This document shows, in pieces, positions 24,870 through 32,326 of a DNA stretch of 37,565 nt (position 1 is its first letter; every line of letters starts with the position of its first letter). The position numbers and the translations under genes were made by a program. Origin of the DNA: an uncultured Clostridia bacterium (GTDB taxonomy: Bacteria; Bacillota; Dehalobacteriia; UBA4068; CALXSR01); NCBI GenBank assembly GCA_944391215.1, contig CALXSR010000029.1:1-37565 (forward strand), read 5' to 3'. The notes under the pieces are model-generated. The model did no database searches. It was not told the origin of the DNA and worked only from the letters and a program-made list of their open reading frames with translations.

Positions 24870-25952
24870 GTGAGAGGGATTAGCAATCAGTTCCAAATAT
24901 TAGAAGAATTGCCGATTTGGTGCCAGCTAGAATTGCTTGGCTATGCCAATGTTGACTACGACGAAGGTTATCAGCAGGGGAATCGTTATGCTATCGATGA
25001 AAATAGTATTGATTATGGAGAATATGTAGAGAGCGCGGACAGAGCTCGTATTATGGAAAGTAGCAGCAGCTATAGCTATTATGCTAAGAAATATGCGCAA
25101 ACGGCAGCGGAACAACAAACGCAGATTGATCGAGTCAATCATATTTTACAAATGGTGGCGGAAAATGATCATGTTTTCTATGTGGCCAGAAACATGGATT
25201 TAGAGTATGCGAGATACTCTGGTTATCCGGATGCGAAAGGAACTGCTTATACCTTCTGTTATTTAGAACCGGATGCTAAAATTCAGCAGCTAGGTTATAA
25301 TATGATGTATGATACTGGTATTGTTTTCACATTCGACAATACAAAACATGAAATTTGGGGCGGGATAAATACCGGCAGCGAAGAAGAATTGTGTTTTATT
25401 AATCCGAATTTGAATTGGTTGCAATGGGTTCATACCGACTTGAGCAAAGAAGCCTTGGCCCAAAATAATTTAAGCGGCGAACAAAGGGCTATCGCGGATA
25501 CGTTTGGTTCCTTAAGCATCAATAAAAATAACGAAATTCAATTGGATCATGCGAAGTTAGTAGTAAATGCTTATACCGTACCAAATGCCATGTATAGCGG
25601 TAGTTTGTTACACGGTTTGGGATTTGAAATAATATTGAATATGACGCCGGAAGAAGGAAAATATCCTGAACCAGGACTGCATGGCCCTGGTGAAGATACG
25701 CCGAATGTTCCGGATAATCTGCCGGTTGTAGTACCTGAAGAGGAAATCCTGGAAGGAGAAGTTCCGCTGACTGATTTGTCGGAAGTGGTGATTCCAGAAG
25801 GAAAAGATCCGCAAGAAGAAATGATTGAAGAGATTCCATTGGCAGAATTGCCCAAAACCGGGCAGCAGGCAATCCACATGGGATTTTTGGGAATGGCATT
25901 TGCCTTGTTTGTAGTAGCTTTGGAATTGAAGAAAAAGCAAGCCAACAACTAA
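24870..25952 (+). CDS. LPxTG-anchored surface protein, probably a 3' remnant
   Basis: A 360-residue ORF that ends in a sortase sorting signal: LPKTG at residues 327-331, a hydrophobic stretch MGFLGMAFALFVVALEL and the basic tail KKKQANN. An acidic, proline-rich spacer (EEILEGEVPLTDLSEVVIPE region) precedes it, as in wall-spanning stalks. The body (residues 1-270) is Tyr/Asn-rich and unrecognised. There is no signal peptide, the start is a GTG without a Shine-Dalgarno, and the upstream 430 bases look like frame-shifted coding sequence. So this is probably the downstream part of a broken secreted protein gene. No sortase gene is in the window. Confidence 0.65.
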   Translation: MRGISNQFQILEELPIWCQLELLGYANVDYDEGYQQGNRYAIDENSIDYGEYVESADRARIMESSSSYSYYAKKYAQTAAEQQTQIDRVNHILQMVAENDHVFYVARNMDLEYARYSGYPDAKGTAYTFCYLEPDAKIQQLGYNMMYDTGIVFTFDNTKHEIWGGINTGSEEELCFINPNLNWLQWVHTDLSKEALAQNNLSGEQRAIADTFGSLSINKNNEIQLDHAKLVVNAYTVPNAMYSGSLLHGLGFEIILNMTPEEGKYPEPGLHGPGEDTPNVPDNLPVVVPEEEILEGEVPLTDLSEVVIPEGKDPQEEMIEEIPLAELPKTGQQAIHMGFLGMAFALFVVALELKKKQANN

Positions 25953-26008
25953 TTATATTGATATTGATAAAGAAAATATTTGCATCATCGATATGAATTG
26001 ATATCAGT

Positions 26009-26042
26009 AAAAAAGCGTATTGCCTGGCAATACGCTTTTTGT
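26009..26042. terminator. Terminator after the LPKTG ORF (bidirectional shape)
   Basis: AAAAGCGTATTGC (26011-26023) pairs perfectly with GCAATACGCTTTT (26027-26039) around CTG, with A run left and T run right. It may also serve the convergent pdaA-like gene. Confidence 0.8.
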
Positions 26043-26116
26043 ATGCAACGCCCTAGTATTTTTTTAATTTCTAAAAAACGGAACATCTTTTAAGGATAAA
26101 CCATAATTTCTTAAGG

Positions 26117-26145
26117 ACCGTTTTTCCTTGTGTAACGGTTTTTTT
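26117..26145 (+). terminator. Weak second hairpin downstream of the LPKTG ORF
   Basis: ACCGTT (26117-26122) pairs with AACGGT (26134-26139) across an 11-nt loop, followed by TTTTTT. Only six base pairs, so tentative. Confidence 0.35.
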
Positions 26146-26241
26146 AAAGAAAGAGAAATGAATTGATCTTAACATGATTATAAAATACAGAATGAGTTGT
26201 TGCTGGCAGGAAGCATAATTTTTGCTTTTTTATCAGCGATT

Positions 26242-27132
26242 TTATTTTCTGTTAGAAGCGGGATTGTTTATTTGCGGTAACGTAAATTTTAGCGTACTGA
26301 TATTGGTGGTTTCTTTTGCTATAAAATCATCTAAGCTTTGAAAGGTATAACCCATTTCTTTCCATTTGCTGATTAAACGATCTAAAATTTTGGCATTTGT
26401 TTCGGATGTACTATGCAATAAAACCACTGCACCTGGGTGGATGCGGCTGCAAAGTTTTTCAATCGCGTCTTCTTCCTTGGGTTGTTTATTGACGTCCCAA
26501 TCGGCATAGGCTAAACTCCAAAAAAAAGTTTTATAACCCATTTGTTGGGCGTCTTTTAAATTGGCTTCCTGAAATTTTCCTTGCGGCGGTCGATAATATT
26601 TTTTCATTTCTTGACCGGTAATTTTTTGATATAGTTGTTCTACCGGTTCTAACTCTGCTTTTAATGCTTCATAGGTGGAAATTTTGCTCATGTCCGGATG
26701 CGTTGCGGTATGGTTGCCCACGATATGCCCTTCTGCTGCCATTCGTTTTACCAAATCGGGTTCTGTTTCTAAATAATGTTTTACTAAAAAGAAAGTAGCT
26801 GGAACCTCTTGTTGTTTTAATACATCTAAAATTTGGGCGGTAAAGCCATTTTCATAACCGGCATCAAATGTTAAATAAATAATTTTATCATTGGCGTTTC
26901 CCATATAATAGGTATCAAATTGTTTTAAATAATCTACTTCAGCATTCCCTTTTGGTTGTTCATTTGCATTCCCAAAACTAAGGCCCCAATCGCTTACACC
27001 GCCGCCATTATTTTGACTATATACAGTAGCGGCCTTGTTATAAATGGGGGCTGCTTGATAAACAATTAGTAATGCCAATAGACAAAGGATAACCTTTAGA
27101 CAAGTTTTTTTCTTTACGGTAAATACTTTCAT
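26242..27132 (-). CDS. pdaA: Polysaccharide deacetylase, delta-lactam (PdaA-like) type
   Basis: A 296-residue protein with an N-terminal membrane anchor or signal (CLKVILCLLALLIVYQAA). The NodB domain follows from residue 90: YLTFDAGYENGFTAQILDVL (metal/general-base Asp), GHIVGNHTATHPDMS (HxxxH ligands), YYRPPQGKF and AVVLLHSTSETN. The TFDxGYENG form is characteristic of PdaA, which deacetylates muramic acid on the way to muramic delta-lactam of spore cortex. The ATG at 27130-27132 has AAGGAGGAACT upstream. It is divergent from an AI-2E/YtvI-like gene. Whether this organism sporulates cannot be told from the window; vegetative wall deacetylases of similar sequence exist. Confidence 0.85.
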   Translation of the reverse strand: MKVFTVKKKTCLKVILCLLALLIVYQAAPIYNKAATVYSQNNGGGVSDWGLSFGNANEQPKGNAEVDYLKQFDTYYMGNANDKIIYLTFDAGYENGFTAQILDVLKQQEVPATFFLVKHYLETEPDLVKRMAAEGHIVGNHTATHPDMSKISTYEALKAELEPVEQLYQKITGQEMKKYYRPPQGKFQEANLKDAQQMGYKTFFWSLAYADWDVNKQPKEEDAIEKLCSRIHPGAVVLLHSTSETNAKILDRLISKWKEMGYTFQSLDDFIAKETTNISTLKFTLPQINNPASNRK

Positions 27133-27292
27133 AGTTCCTCCTTATTTCTTTTGTAGAATATAGTTTTAACATATATATGTGGAATTTTTGGAAATTAGCT
27201 TTTTCTCTAAAGAATTTTCTAATTTTTGTGCAGTTTTATTCCTTTTATGGTATAGTATAAGGCAAAGACAAAACAATTTAGAAGGATGATAG

Positions 27293-27796
27293 ATGGATAA
27301 AAGATATCAGCAAACGATGAAAGATGTTGCGGAAGGAATTAGCACTGGCGTTGGCGGTTATTTAAAAGCACAATGCCTTTTGGCTGGCATGTCTTTTATT
27401 ATTTTAAGTATCGGTTTTTTTATTTTGGATATTCCATGGTTTTTATTGGTGGCTTTAGGTATTGCTATATTGGACTTAATTCCCATGGTAGGTACCGGGT
27501 TAGCTATGGTGCCTTGGATTTTAATTGTGCTCATTATGGGTAATAAGGATTTGGCCATCGGCTTGTCTGTTTTATATTTTATTCAGTTTATGTGCCGGCA
27601 GGTAGCGGAACCTTTGATTATGGGTAAAAAAGTTGGTTTGCGTCCCGTCGTAGCTTTTTTGGCAACCTTTTTAGGCGGTATTTTTTTAGGGCCAATGGGT
27701 TTTTTATTAGGACCAATTTTGGCTATGACTGTTGCCATTCTGTATCAAGCTTGGCGCAAAAATTTCTATCCAAATGACAAAATTGACAAGTCCTAG
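27293..27796 (+). CDS. AI-2E/YtvI-family membrane protein, half length
   Basis: A 167-residue membrane protein that matches only the C-terminal half of AI-2E family exporters, which are normally near 350 residues. It begins just before the family's conserved GGYLKAQCLLAGMSF and includes GIAILDLIPMVGTGLAMVPW, RQVAEPLIMGKKVGLRP and GGIFLGPMGFLLGPILAM. About four membrane segments are present. The upstream 160 bases show no trace of the missing half, and ATG 27293 has a weak site, GAAGGATGATAG, so the short form may be genuine. It is closest in flavour to sporulation protein YtvI. The thiC promoter starts within its last codons, but it is upstream of the riboswitch and so outside that control. 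Confidence 0.75.
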   Translation: MDKRYQQTMKDVAEGISTGVGGYLKAQCLLAGMSFIILSIGFFILDIPWFLLVALGIAILDLIPMVGTGLAMVPWILIVLIMGNKDLAIGLSVLYFIQFMCRQVAEPLIMGKKVGLRPVVAFLATFLGGIFLGPMGFLLGPILAMTVAILYQAWRKNFYPNDKIDKS

Positions 27797-27811
27797 AAAC
27801 GGTGGTAAGAT
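27783..27811 (+). promoter_or_regulatory. Promoter of the thiamin operon
   Basis: TTGACA (27783-27788), 17-bp spacer, TAAGAT (27806-27811), about 18 bases before the riboswitch. The -35 lies inside the end of the AI-2E-like gene. Confidence 0.65.
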
Positions 27812-27828
27812 AAATAAAAAGTAAAGAA

Positions 27829-27912
27829 TAGGGGAGCTTAGGTGATAGGCTGAGAGGAAACTGTTGGTTTCGACCCTTTTACCTGATACGGATAATGCCG
27901 ACGTAGGGAATA
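27829..27912 (+). promoter_or_regulatory. TPP riboswitch (THI element) aptamer
   Basis: All conserved THI-box parts are present in order: GGGGAGC, GGCTGAGAGG, GACCC, ACCTGAT, GGATAATGCCGACGTAGGGA. The GGAAAC/GGTTTC P3 extension pairs. It sits directly before thiC, so thiamin pyrophosphate turns the operon off. Confidence 0.95.
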
Positions 27913-27921
27913 TAAAATGCA

Positions 27922-27952
27922 GAAGCTGTATCATTGGATATGGCTTTTTTTA
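27922..27952 (+). terminator. Expression-platform terminator of the TPP riboswitch
   Basis: AGCTGTATC (27924-27932) pairs with GATATGGCT (27937-27945), two wobbles, then T7. It ends before the thiC ribosome binding site, so control is by premature termination. Confidence 0.75.
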
Positions 27953-27970
27953 TTGTGAGGAGGAAAGAAA

Positions 27971-29272
27971 ATGACTTTTATGACCCAAATGGCTGCAGCA
28001 AAAGCAGGGATAATAACGAAGCAAATGAAAATAGTAGCGCAGGAAGAGGGCATGGCGGAAGAAAGGTTACGTCAACTGGTGGCGGAAGGAAAGGTAGTAA
28101 TTCCCGCTAATCGCAACCATAAATGTTTACATCCCCACGGCATTGGTCGAGCTTTAAAAACAAAAATCAATGTCAATTTAGGAACATCGCGCGATTGTTT
28201 AAATTTTGAAACGGAAATGGCAAAAGTAAAAGGGGCCATTGCCATGGGAGCGGAAGCCATTATGGATTTAAGCTCTTTTGGCGATACCAAGGTTTTCCGC
28301 AGAAAATTGGTTGAAGAATGTACGGCTATGATTGGTACCGTGCCCATTTATGATGCGGTGGTTTATTATGAAAAAGAATTAAAAGAAATTACTGCGCAGG
28401 AGTGGTTGGATATTGCCAGAATGCATGCGCAAGACGGGGTAGACTTTTTAACCATCCATTGCGGGTTAAACAATGCTACCGCCAATCGGTTTCAACAAAA
28501 TGGCCGTTTGACCAATATTGTTTCCAGAGGCGGTTCGCTTATTTTTTCTTGGATGCGTATGACTGGTCAAGAAAATCCTTTTTATGAATTTTATGATGAG
28601 TTGTTAGATATTTGCCGCCAATATGATGTGACCATCAGCTTAGGCGATGCCTGTCGTCCCGGTTGCTTAGAAGACGCTACCGATGTGGCGCAGATCGAAG
28701 AGTTGTTGGTTTTAGGGGAATTGACCAAAAGAGCTTGGGCCAAAGATGTGCAAGTGATGATAGAAGGTCCTGGGCATATGCCTTTGGATCAAATTGAAGC
28801 CAATATGAAATTGCAGCAAAGCGTATGCCATGGAGCGCCTTTTTATGTGTTGGGGCCTATCGTTACAGATATTGCTCCTGGGTACGACCATATTACTTCG
28901 GCGATTGGCGGCGCGTTAGCTGCCACTTATGGAGCGTCCTTTTTATGTTATGTTACTCCAGCAGAACATTTGCGTTTGCCGAATTTAGAAGACATGAAAG
29001 AAGGCATTATTGCTGCTAAAATTGCTGCACATGCGGCGGATATTGCCAAAGGTTTGCCTGGTGCGCGGGATTGGGATAAACAAATGAGTATTGCGCGCAA
29101 AGAGTTGGATTGGGAAAAAATGTTCTCTTTGGCTATCGATCCGGAAAAAGCGCGTCGTTATCGGCAAGAATCCACGCCAGAACATGATGATACTTGCACG
29201 ATGTGTGGTAAAATGTGTGCGGTTCGTAATATGAATAAAATATTAAAAGGCGACGATGTTGACATTTTATAG
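27971..29272 (+). CDS. thiC: Phosphomethylpyrimidine synthase
   Basis: This radical-SAM enzyme converts aminoimidazole ribotide to HMP phosphate, the pyrimidine part of thiamin. The 433-residue protein is the short anaerobe form without the extra N-terminal domain. Signatures are [14 protein letters not shown] [11 protein letters not shown] near residue 75, [16 protein letters not shown] [14 protein letters not shown] near 258, [20 protein letters not shown] and [11 protein letters not shown]. The C-terminal [11 protein letters not shown] holds the CxxCxxxxC cluster ligands. ATG 27971 follows GTGAGGAGGAAAGAAA. It is the first gene after the TPP riboswitch; thiM follows after 129 bases with no obvious terminator. 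Confidence 0.97.
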   Translation: MTFMTQMAAAKAGIITKQMKIVAQEEGMAEERLRQLVAEGKVVIPANRNHKCLHPHGIGRALKTKINVNLGTSRDCLNFETEMAKVKGAIAMGAEAIMDLSSFGDTKVFRRKLVEECTAMIGTVPIYDAVVYYEKELKEITAQEWLDIARMHAQDGVDFLTIHCGLNNATANRFQQNGRLTNIVSRGGSLIFSWMRMTGQENPFYEFYDELLDICRQYDVTISLGDACRPGCLEDATDVAQIEELLVLGELTKRAWAKDVQVMIEGPGHMPLDQIEANMKLQQSVCHGAPFYVLGPIVTDIAPGYDHITSAIGGALAATYGASFLCYVTPAEHLRLPNLEDMKEGIIAAKIAAHAADIAKGLPGARDWDKQMSIARKELDWEKMFSLAIDPEKARRYRQESTPEHDDTCTMCGKMCAVRNMNKILKGDDVDIL

Positions 29273-29401
29273 GTTTGATATAAAACTCTCATTTTGATTA
29301 TGTGCTTCTACGCCTTTTTATCCCTTGTTGTTTTTAAGGCTTGCCGATACCAGGAACACAGAAAAGAGTTGAGACTATAAAAATAGAAAGAGGGAATCCT
29401 A

Positions 29402-30223
29402 ATGTTTTTAGAAATGTTTCAAGCTGTACAAGAAAAAACGCCATTAGTCCATAATATTACCAACTATGTGACCGTAAACGATTGCGCCAATATTGTTTTG
29501 GCCTGTGGCGGTTCTCCCATTATGTCGGATGATATTGATGATGTGGAAGATATTATTAGCATTTGCAATGCTTTGGTTATCAATATGGGTACTTTGAATG
29601 CCAGAACCATTTCGTCGATGGTAAAAGCGGGGAAAAAAGCCAATGCTTTGGGTAAACCGGTTATTTTGGATCCTGTTGGGGCCGGAGCTTCCCGGTTACG
29701 GACAGAAACTGCCTATCTGTTGATGAAGGAAATAAAATTTGCGGTGATTCGCGGCAATATTTCCGAAATCAAAACATTGGCGCAAGGAGCTGGTACTACC
29801 AAAGGGGTAGATGCCGATGCTGCTGATATAGTGCAGGAAGATAATTTGGCTGGTGCGATTGCTTTGGCAAAAAACTTAAGCCAAAATACTGGCGCTGTGG
29901 TGGCGATTACGGGGCCGATCGATATTATAAGCGATGGCGCAAAAACGTATGCGGTACGCAACGGGCATCCTTCTATGGGTAAAATAACTGGTAGCGGCTG
30001 TATGTTAACCAGTGTGATTGGCGCTTATTGTGGGGCGAACCCACAGTCTGTTTTAGAAGCTGCAACAACAGCAATTGGTTTGATGGGCTTATGCGGAGAA
30101 ATTGCCGCACAAAAAGTAGCGCCTAACAATGCGACGGGTAGTTTCCGTACTTATTTGATTGATGCTATGAGCGATATGAACAGTGAAACGCTGCAAGGGG
30201 GATTGAAAATTGCGGCCTGTTAA
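29402..30223 (+). CDS. thiM: Hydroxyethylthiazole kinase
   Basis: This ribokinase-fold kinase phosphorylates 4-methyl-5-hydroxyethylthiazole salvaged from thiamin breakdown. Signatures are VHNITNYVTVNDCANIVLAC near residue 18, ILDPVGAGASRLRTE near 88, VIRGNISEIKTLA and the ATP-site GKITGSGCMLTSVIGAYCG near 195. Length 273 is normal. ATG 29402 follows AAGAGGGAATCCTA. The stop overlaps the thiE start by 14 bases. No thiazole synthesis genes (thiG, thiS, thiF, thiH) are in the operon, so in this locus the thiazole comes only from salvage. Confidence 0.95.
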   Translation: MFLEMFQAVQEKTPLVHNITNYVTVNDCANIVLACGGSPIMSDDIDDVEDIISICNALVINMGTLNARTISSMVKAGKKANALGKPVILDPVGAGASRLRTETAYLLMKEIKFAVIRGNISEIKTLAQGAGTTKGVDADAADIVQEDNLAGAIALAKNLSQNTGAVVAITGPIDIISDGAKTYAVRNGHPSMGKITGSGCMLTSVIGAYCGANPQSVLEAATTAIGLMGLCGEIAAQKVAPNNATGSFRTYLIDAMSDMNSETLQGGLKIAAC

Positions 30224-30848
30224 AAAAGATTATTTGTTATATGCTGTGACGGATCGTAGTTGGTTAAGGGGCGGTACTTTATTTGAACAAGTACAAGAAA
30301 CGCTAGAACATGGTACTACCTTTTTGCAATTACGGGAAAAAGAAATGGCAAAAGAGGATTTTATGGCAGAAGCGCGGCAAATAAAGGGTTTAACAGATGC
30401 CATGCGCATTCCTTTTGTTATCAATGATAATATAGAGGTAGCTTTGGCGGTAGATGCGGATGGAGCGCATATTGGCCAATCGGATATTGCGGTAACGGAG
30501 GCGCGTCGTCTTTTGGGTCCCGATAAAATATTGGGTGTTTCGGCGCAAACGGTGGCGGAAGCTCTGTTAGCCGAAAAGCAAGGGGCAGATTATTTGGGCG
30601 TAGGGGCGGTTTTTCCTACTTCTACAAAAACGGATGCCGATGCGGTGTCTTTGGCAACTTTAAAAGAAATTTGTGCGGCGGTTAGCATTCCAGTGGTAGC
30701 CATTGGTGGCATTGGTTTGCACAATATAGAGCAATTAACAGGCAGCGGCATTGCCGGTGTTGCGGTAGTATCTGCTATTTTTGCTGCCAATGATATTGCG
30801 GATGTTAGCAAAAAATTAAGGGAGAAATGTGAGCAATGTTTTGCATGA
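30210..30848 (+). CDS. thiE: Thiamin-phosphate synthase
   Basis: This TIM-barrel enzyme couples HMP pyrophosphate with thiazole phosphate to make thiamin monophosphate. Signatures are LYAVTDRSWL at the start, QLREKEMAKEDF near residue 46, FVINDNIEVALAVDADGAHI near 70, GVSAQTV, DYLGVGAVFPTSTKTDAD near 128 and IPVVAIGGIGLHN near 167. The start is TTG 30210, inside the end of thiM, with CAAGGGGGATTGAAAA upstream. The frame has no better start. It overlaps the HAD gene at its 3' end by 13 bases, which points to translational coupling along thiM-thiE-HAD. Confidence 0.95.
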   Translation: MRPVKKDYLLYAVTDRSWLRGGTLFEQVQETLEHGTTFLQLREKEMAKEDFMAEARQIKGLTDAMRIPFVINDNIEVALAVDADGAHIGQSDIAVTEARRLLGPDKILGVSAQTVAEALLAEKQGADYLGVGAVFPTSTKTDADAVSLATLKEICAAVSIPVVAIGGIGLHNIEQLTGSGIAGVAVVSAIFAANDIADVSKKLREKCEQCFA

Positions 30849-31486
30849 AGGCGGCTATTTTTGATATGGATGGAACTTTATTGGATTCTATGCCGGCTTG
30901 GGATGGGGTAGCGGAAGATTTTTTATGTTCCTTGGGTATCAATCCACCTGCTGATTTGCAAGAGCAAATAAAAACATTTTCTTTTGCTCAAACTGCCGAT
31001 TATTTTTTACAACGTTTCTCTTTGCCCTTCAGTACCCAAGAGATTGCTGATGGTATTTATCGCCGTTTGGTGCAAAGCTATCGAGAAACAGTTCCTTTAA
31101 AACCCTATGCCTTGGATTATTTACAGCTTTTGCAAAAAAGAAGGATAAAAAGTTGTATTTTAACAGCTTCTCCGGTAGATTTGGTTTATCCTGCTTTAGA
31201 TCGTTTACAATTATGGCCTTATTTTGATTTTGTGCTAACTTGCGACGAACTGCAAAGCGGTAAGGAAGATAAACAAACTTTTTTAAAAACAGCTGCCCGT
31301 TTGGACTATGCGCCGTCGGAAATTGTTGTATTTGAAGATGCTTTACATGCCGCTAAAACGGCCAAGGCGGCCGGTTTTTCGGTGATTGGTTTATATGATC
31401 AATCTATAGGAGCGGATGATACTATGATGGGTACTGTTTGCGATCAGTATCTGTCATCTTTTTACCCTTTATTACAGGAGGAATAA
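30836..31486 (+). CDS. HAD-superfamily phosphatase within the thiamin operon
   Basis: A 216-residue HAD hydrolase of the beta-phosphoglucomutase-like subgroup. Motif I is AIFDMDGTLLDS (nucleophile and acid Asp), motif II is CILTASPVDLV, motif III Lys is in GKEDKQTF and motif IV is VVFEDALHAAKTAKAAG. A helical cap lies between about residues 15 and 85. It overlaps thiE and ends 3 bases before thiD, so it is co-translated with thiamin enzymes. It may dephosphorylate thiamin monophosphate or an HMP phosphate, or clear damaged intermediates; that is inference. ATG 30836 is used, but ATG 30845 (protein starting MKAAIFDMDG) is equally plausible. Confidence 0.85.
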   Translation: MFCMKAAIFDMDGTLLDSMPAWDGVAEDFLCSLGINPPADLQEQIKTFSFAQTADYFLQRFSLPFSTQEIADGIYRRLVQSYRETVPLKPYALDYLQLLQKRRIKSCILTASPVDLVYPALDRLQLWPYFDFVLTCDELQSGKEDKQTFLKTAARLDYAPSEIVVFEDALHAAKTAKAAGFSVIGLYDQSIGADDTMMGTVCDQYLSSFYPLLQEE

Positions 31487-31489
31487 AAT

Positions 31490-32326
31490 ATGAAAAAAGT
31501 ATTGACCATTGCTGGCTCTGATTCTTCGGGAGGCGCCGGTATCCAAGCTGATTTAAAAACCATGACGGCTCATAAGGTATATGGGATGAGTGTTATTACT
31601 GCGCTTACGGCACAAAATACAACGGGCGTTTATGGGATTTGGGAAGCTAGTGCTGATTTTGTGGGACAAGAAATGGATTGCGTTTTTCAGGATATTTTCC
31701 CAGACGCCGTAAAAATTGGTATGGTATCTTCTGCCGATATTATTGCTATGATTGCCGATAAACTGACTGTTTATCAAGCGCCGCATATTATTTTAGATCC
31801 GGTTATGGTAGCTACTAGCGGTAGTCATTTATTAAATGATGACGCGGTGGGGATGCTAAAAGAAAAATTAATGCCTTTGGCAGAAATTATTACCCCAAAT
31901 ATTCCGGAAGCGGAAGTGCTATCGCAAATAGAGATAAAAAATAAAAAAGATATGATAAAAGCAGCTAAGGGAATTCGGCAGTTTTATAATGGTTTTGTTT
32001 TAATAAAGGGCGGTCATTTATTAGATTGTGCCGATGATCTGCTATTTACGCCGCAAAATGAGAATATCTGGTATTATGGGGCAAAAATCAATGCTCAAAA
32101 TACCCATGGAACCGGTTGTACGCTTTCTTCGTCTATAGCTTGTCGATTGGCAATTGGCGACGATATGATACAAGCTGTGCGCAATGCCAAATCTTACATA
32201 ACAGGCGCTTTGGCGGATGGTTTAAATTTAGGTCAGGGGAGCGGTCCTTTAAATCACTGTTATGCAATTCGGATGATAGAAGGGGAATTACCACAAATTG
32301 ACTATAGCAAGGAATCGGCAAAATAA
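31490..32326 (+). CDS. thiD: Bifunctional HMP kinase / HMP-phosphate kinase
   Basis: This ribokinase-family enzyme phosphorylates hydroxymethylpyrimidine twice to give the pyrophosphate used by ThiE. Signatures are LTIAGSDSSGGAGIQADLKT at the N-terminus, YGMSVITALTAQNTTGV, LDPVMVATSGSHLL near residue 103, ITPNIPEAEVL near 138 and the ATP/anion-hole stretch NTHGTGCTLSSSIACRLA near 203. Length 278 is slightly over the usual 265. ATG 31490 follows ACAGGAGGAATAAAAT. Its 3' end overlaps the next gene by 29 bases. Confidence 0.95.
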   Translation: MKKVLTIAGSDSSGGAGIQADLKTMTAHKVYGMSVITALTAQNTTGVYGIWEASADFVGQEMDCVFQDIFPDAVKIGMVSSADIIAMIADKLTVYQAPHIILDPVMVATSGSHLLNDDAVGMLKEKLMPLAEIITPNIPEAEVLSQIEIKNKKDMIKAAKGIRQFYNGFVLIKGGHLLDCADDLLFTPQNENIWYYGAKINAQNTHGTGCTLSSSIACRLAIGDDMIQAVRNAKSYITGALADGLNLGQGSGPLNHCYAIRMIEGELPQIDYSKESAK

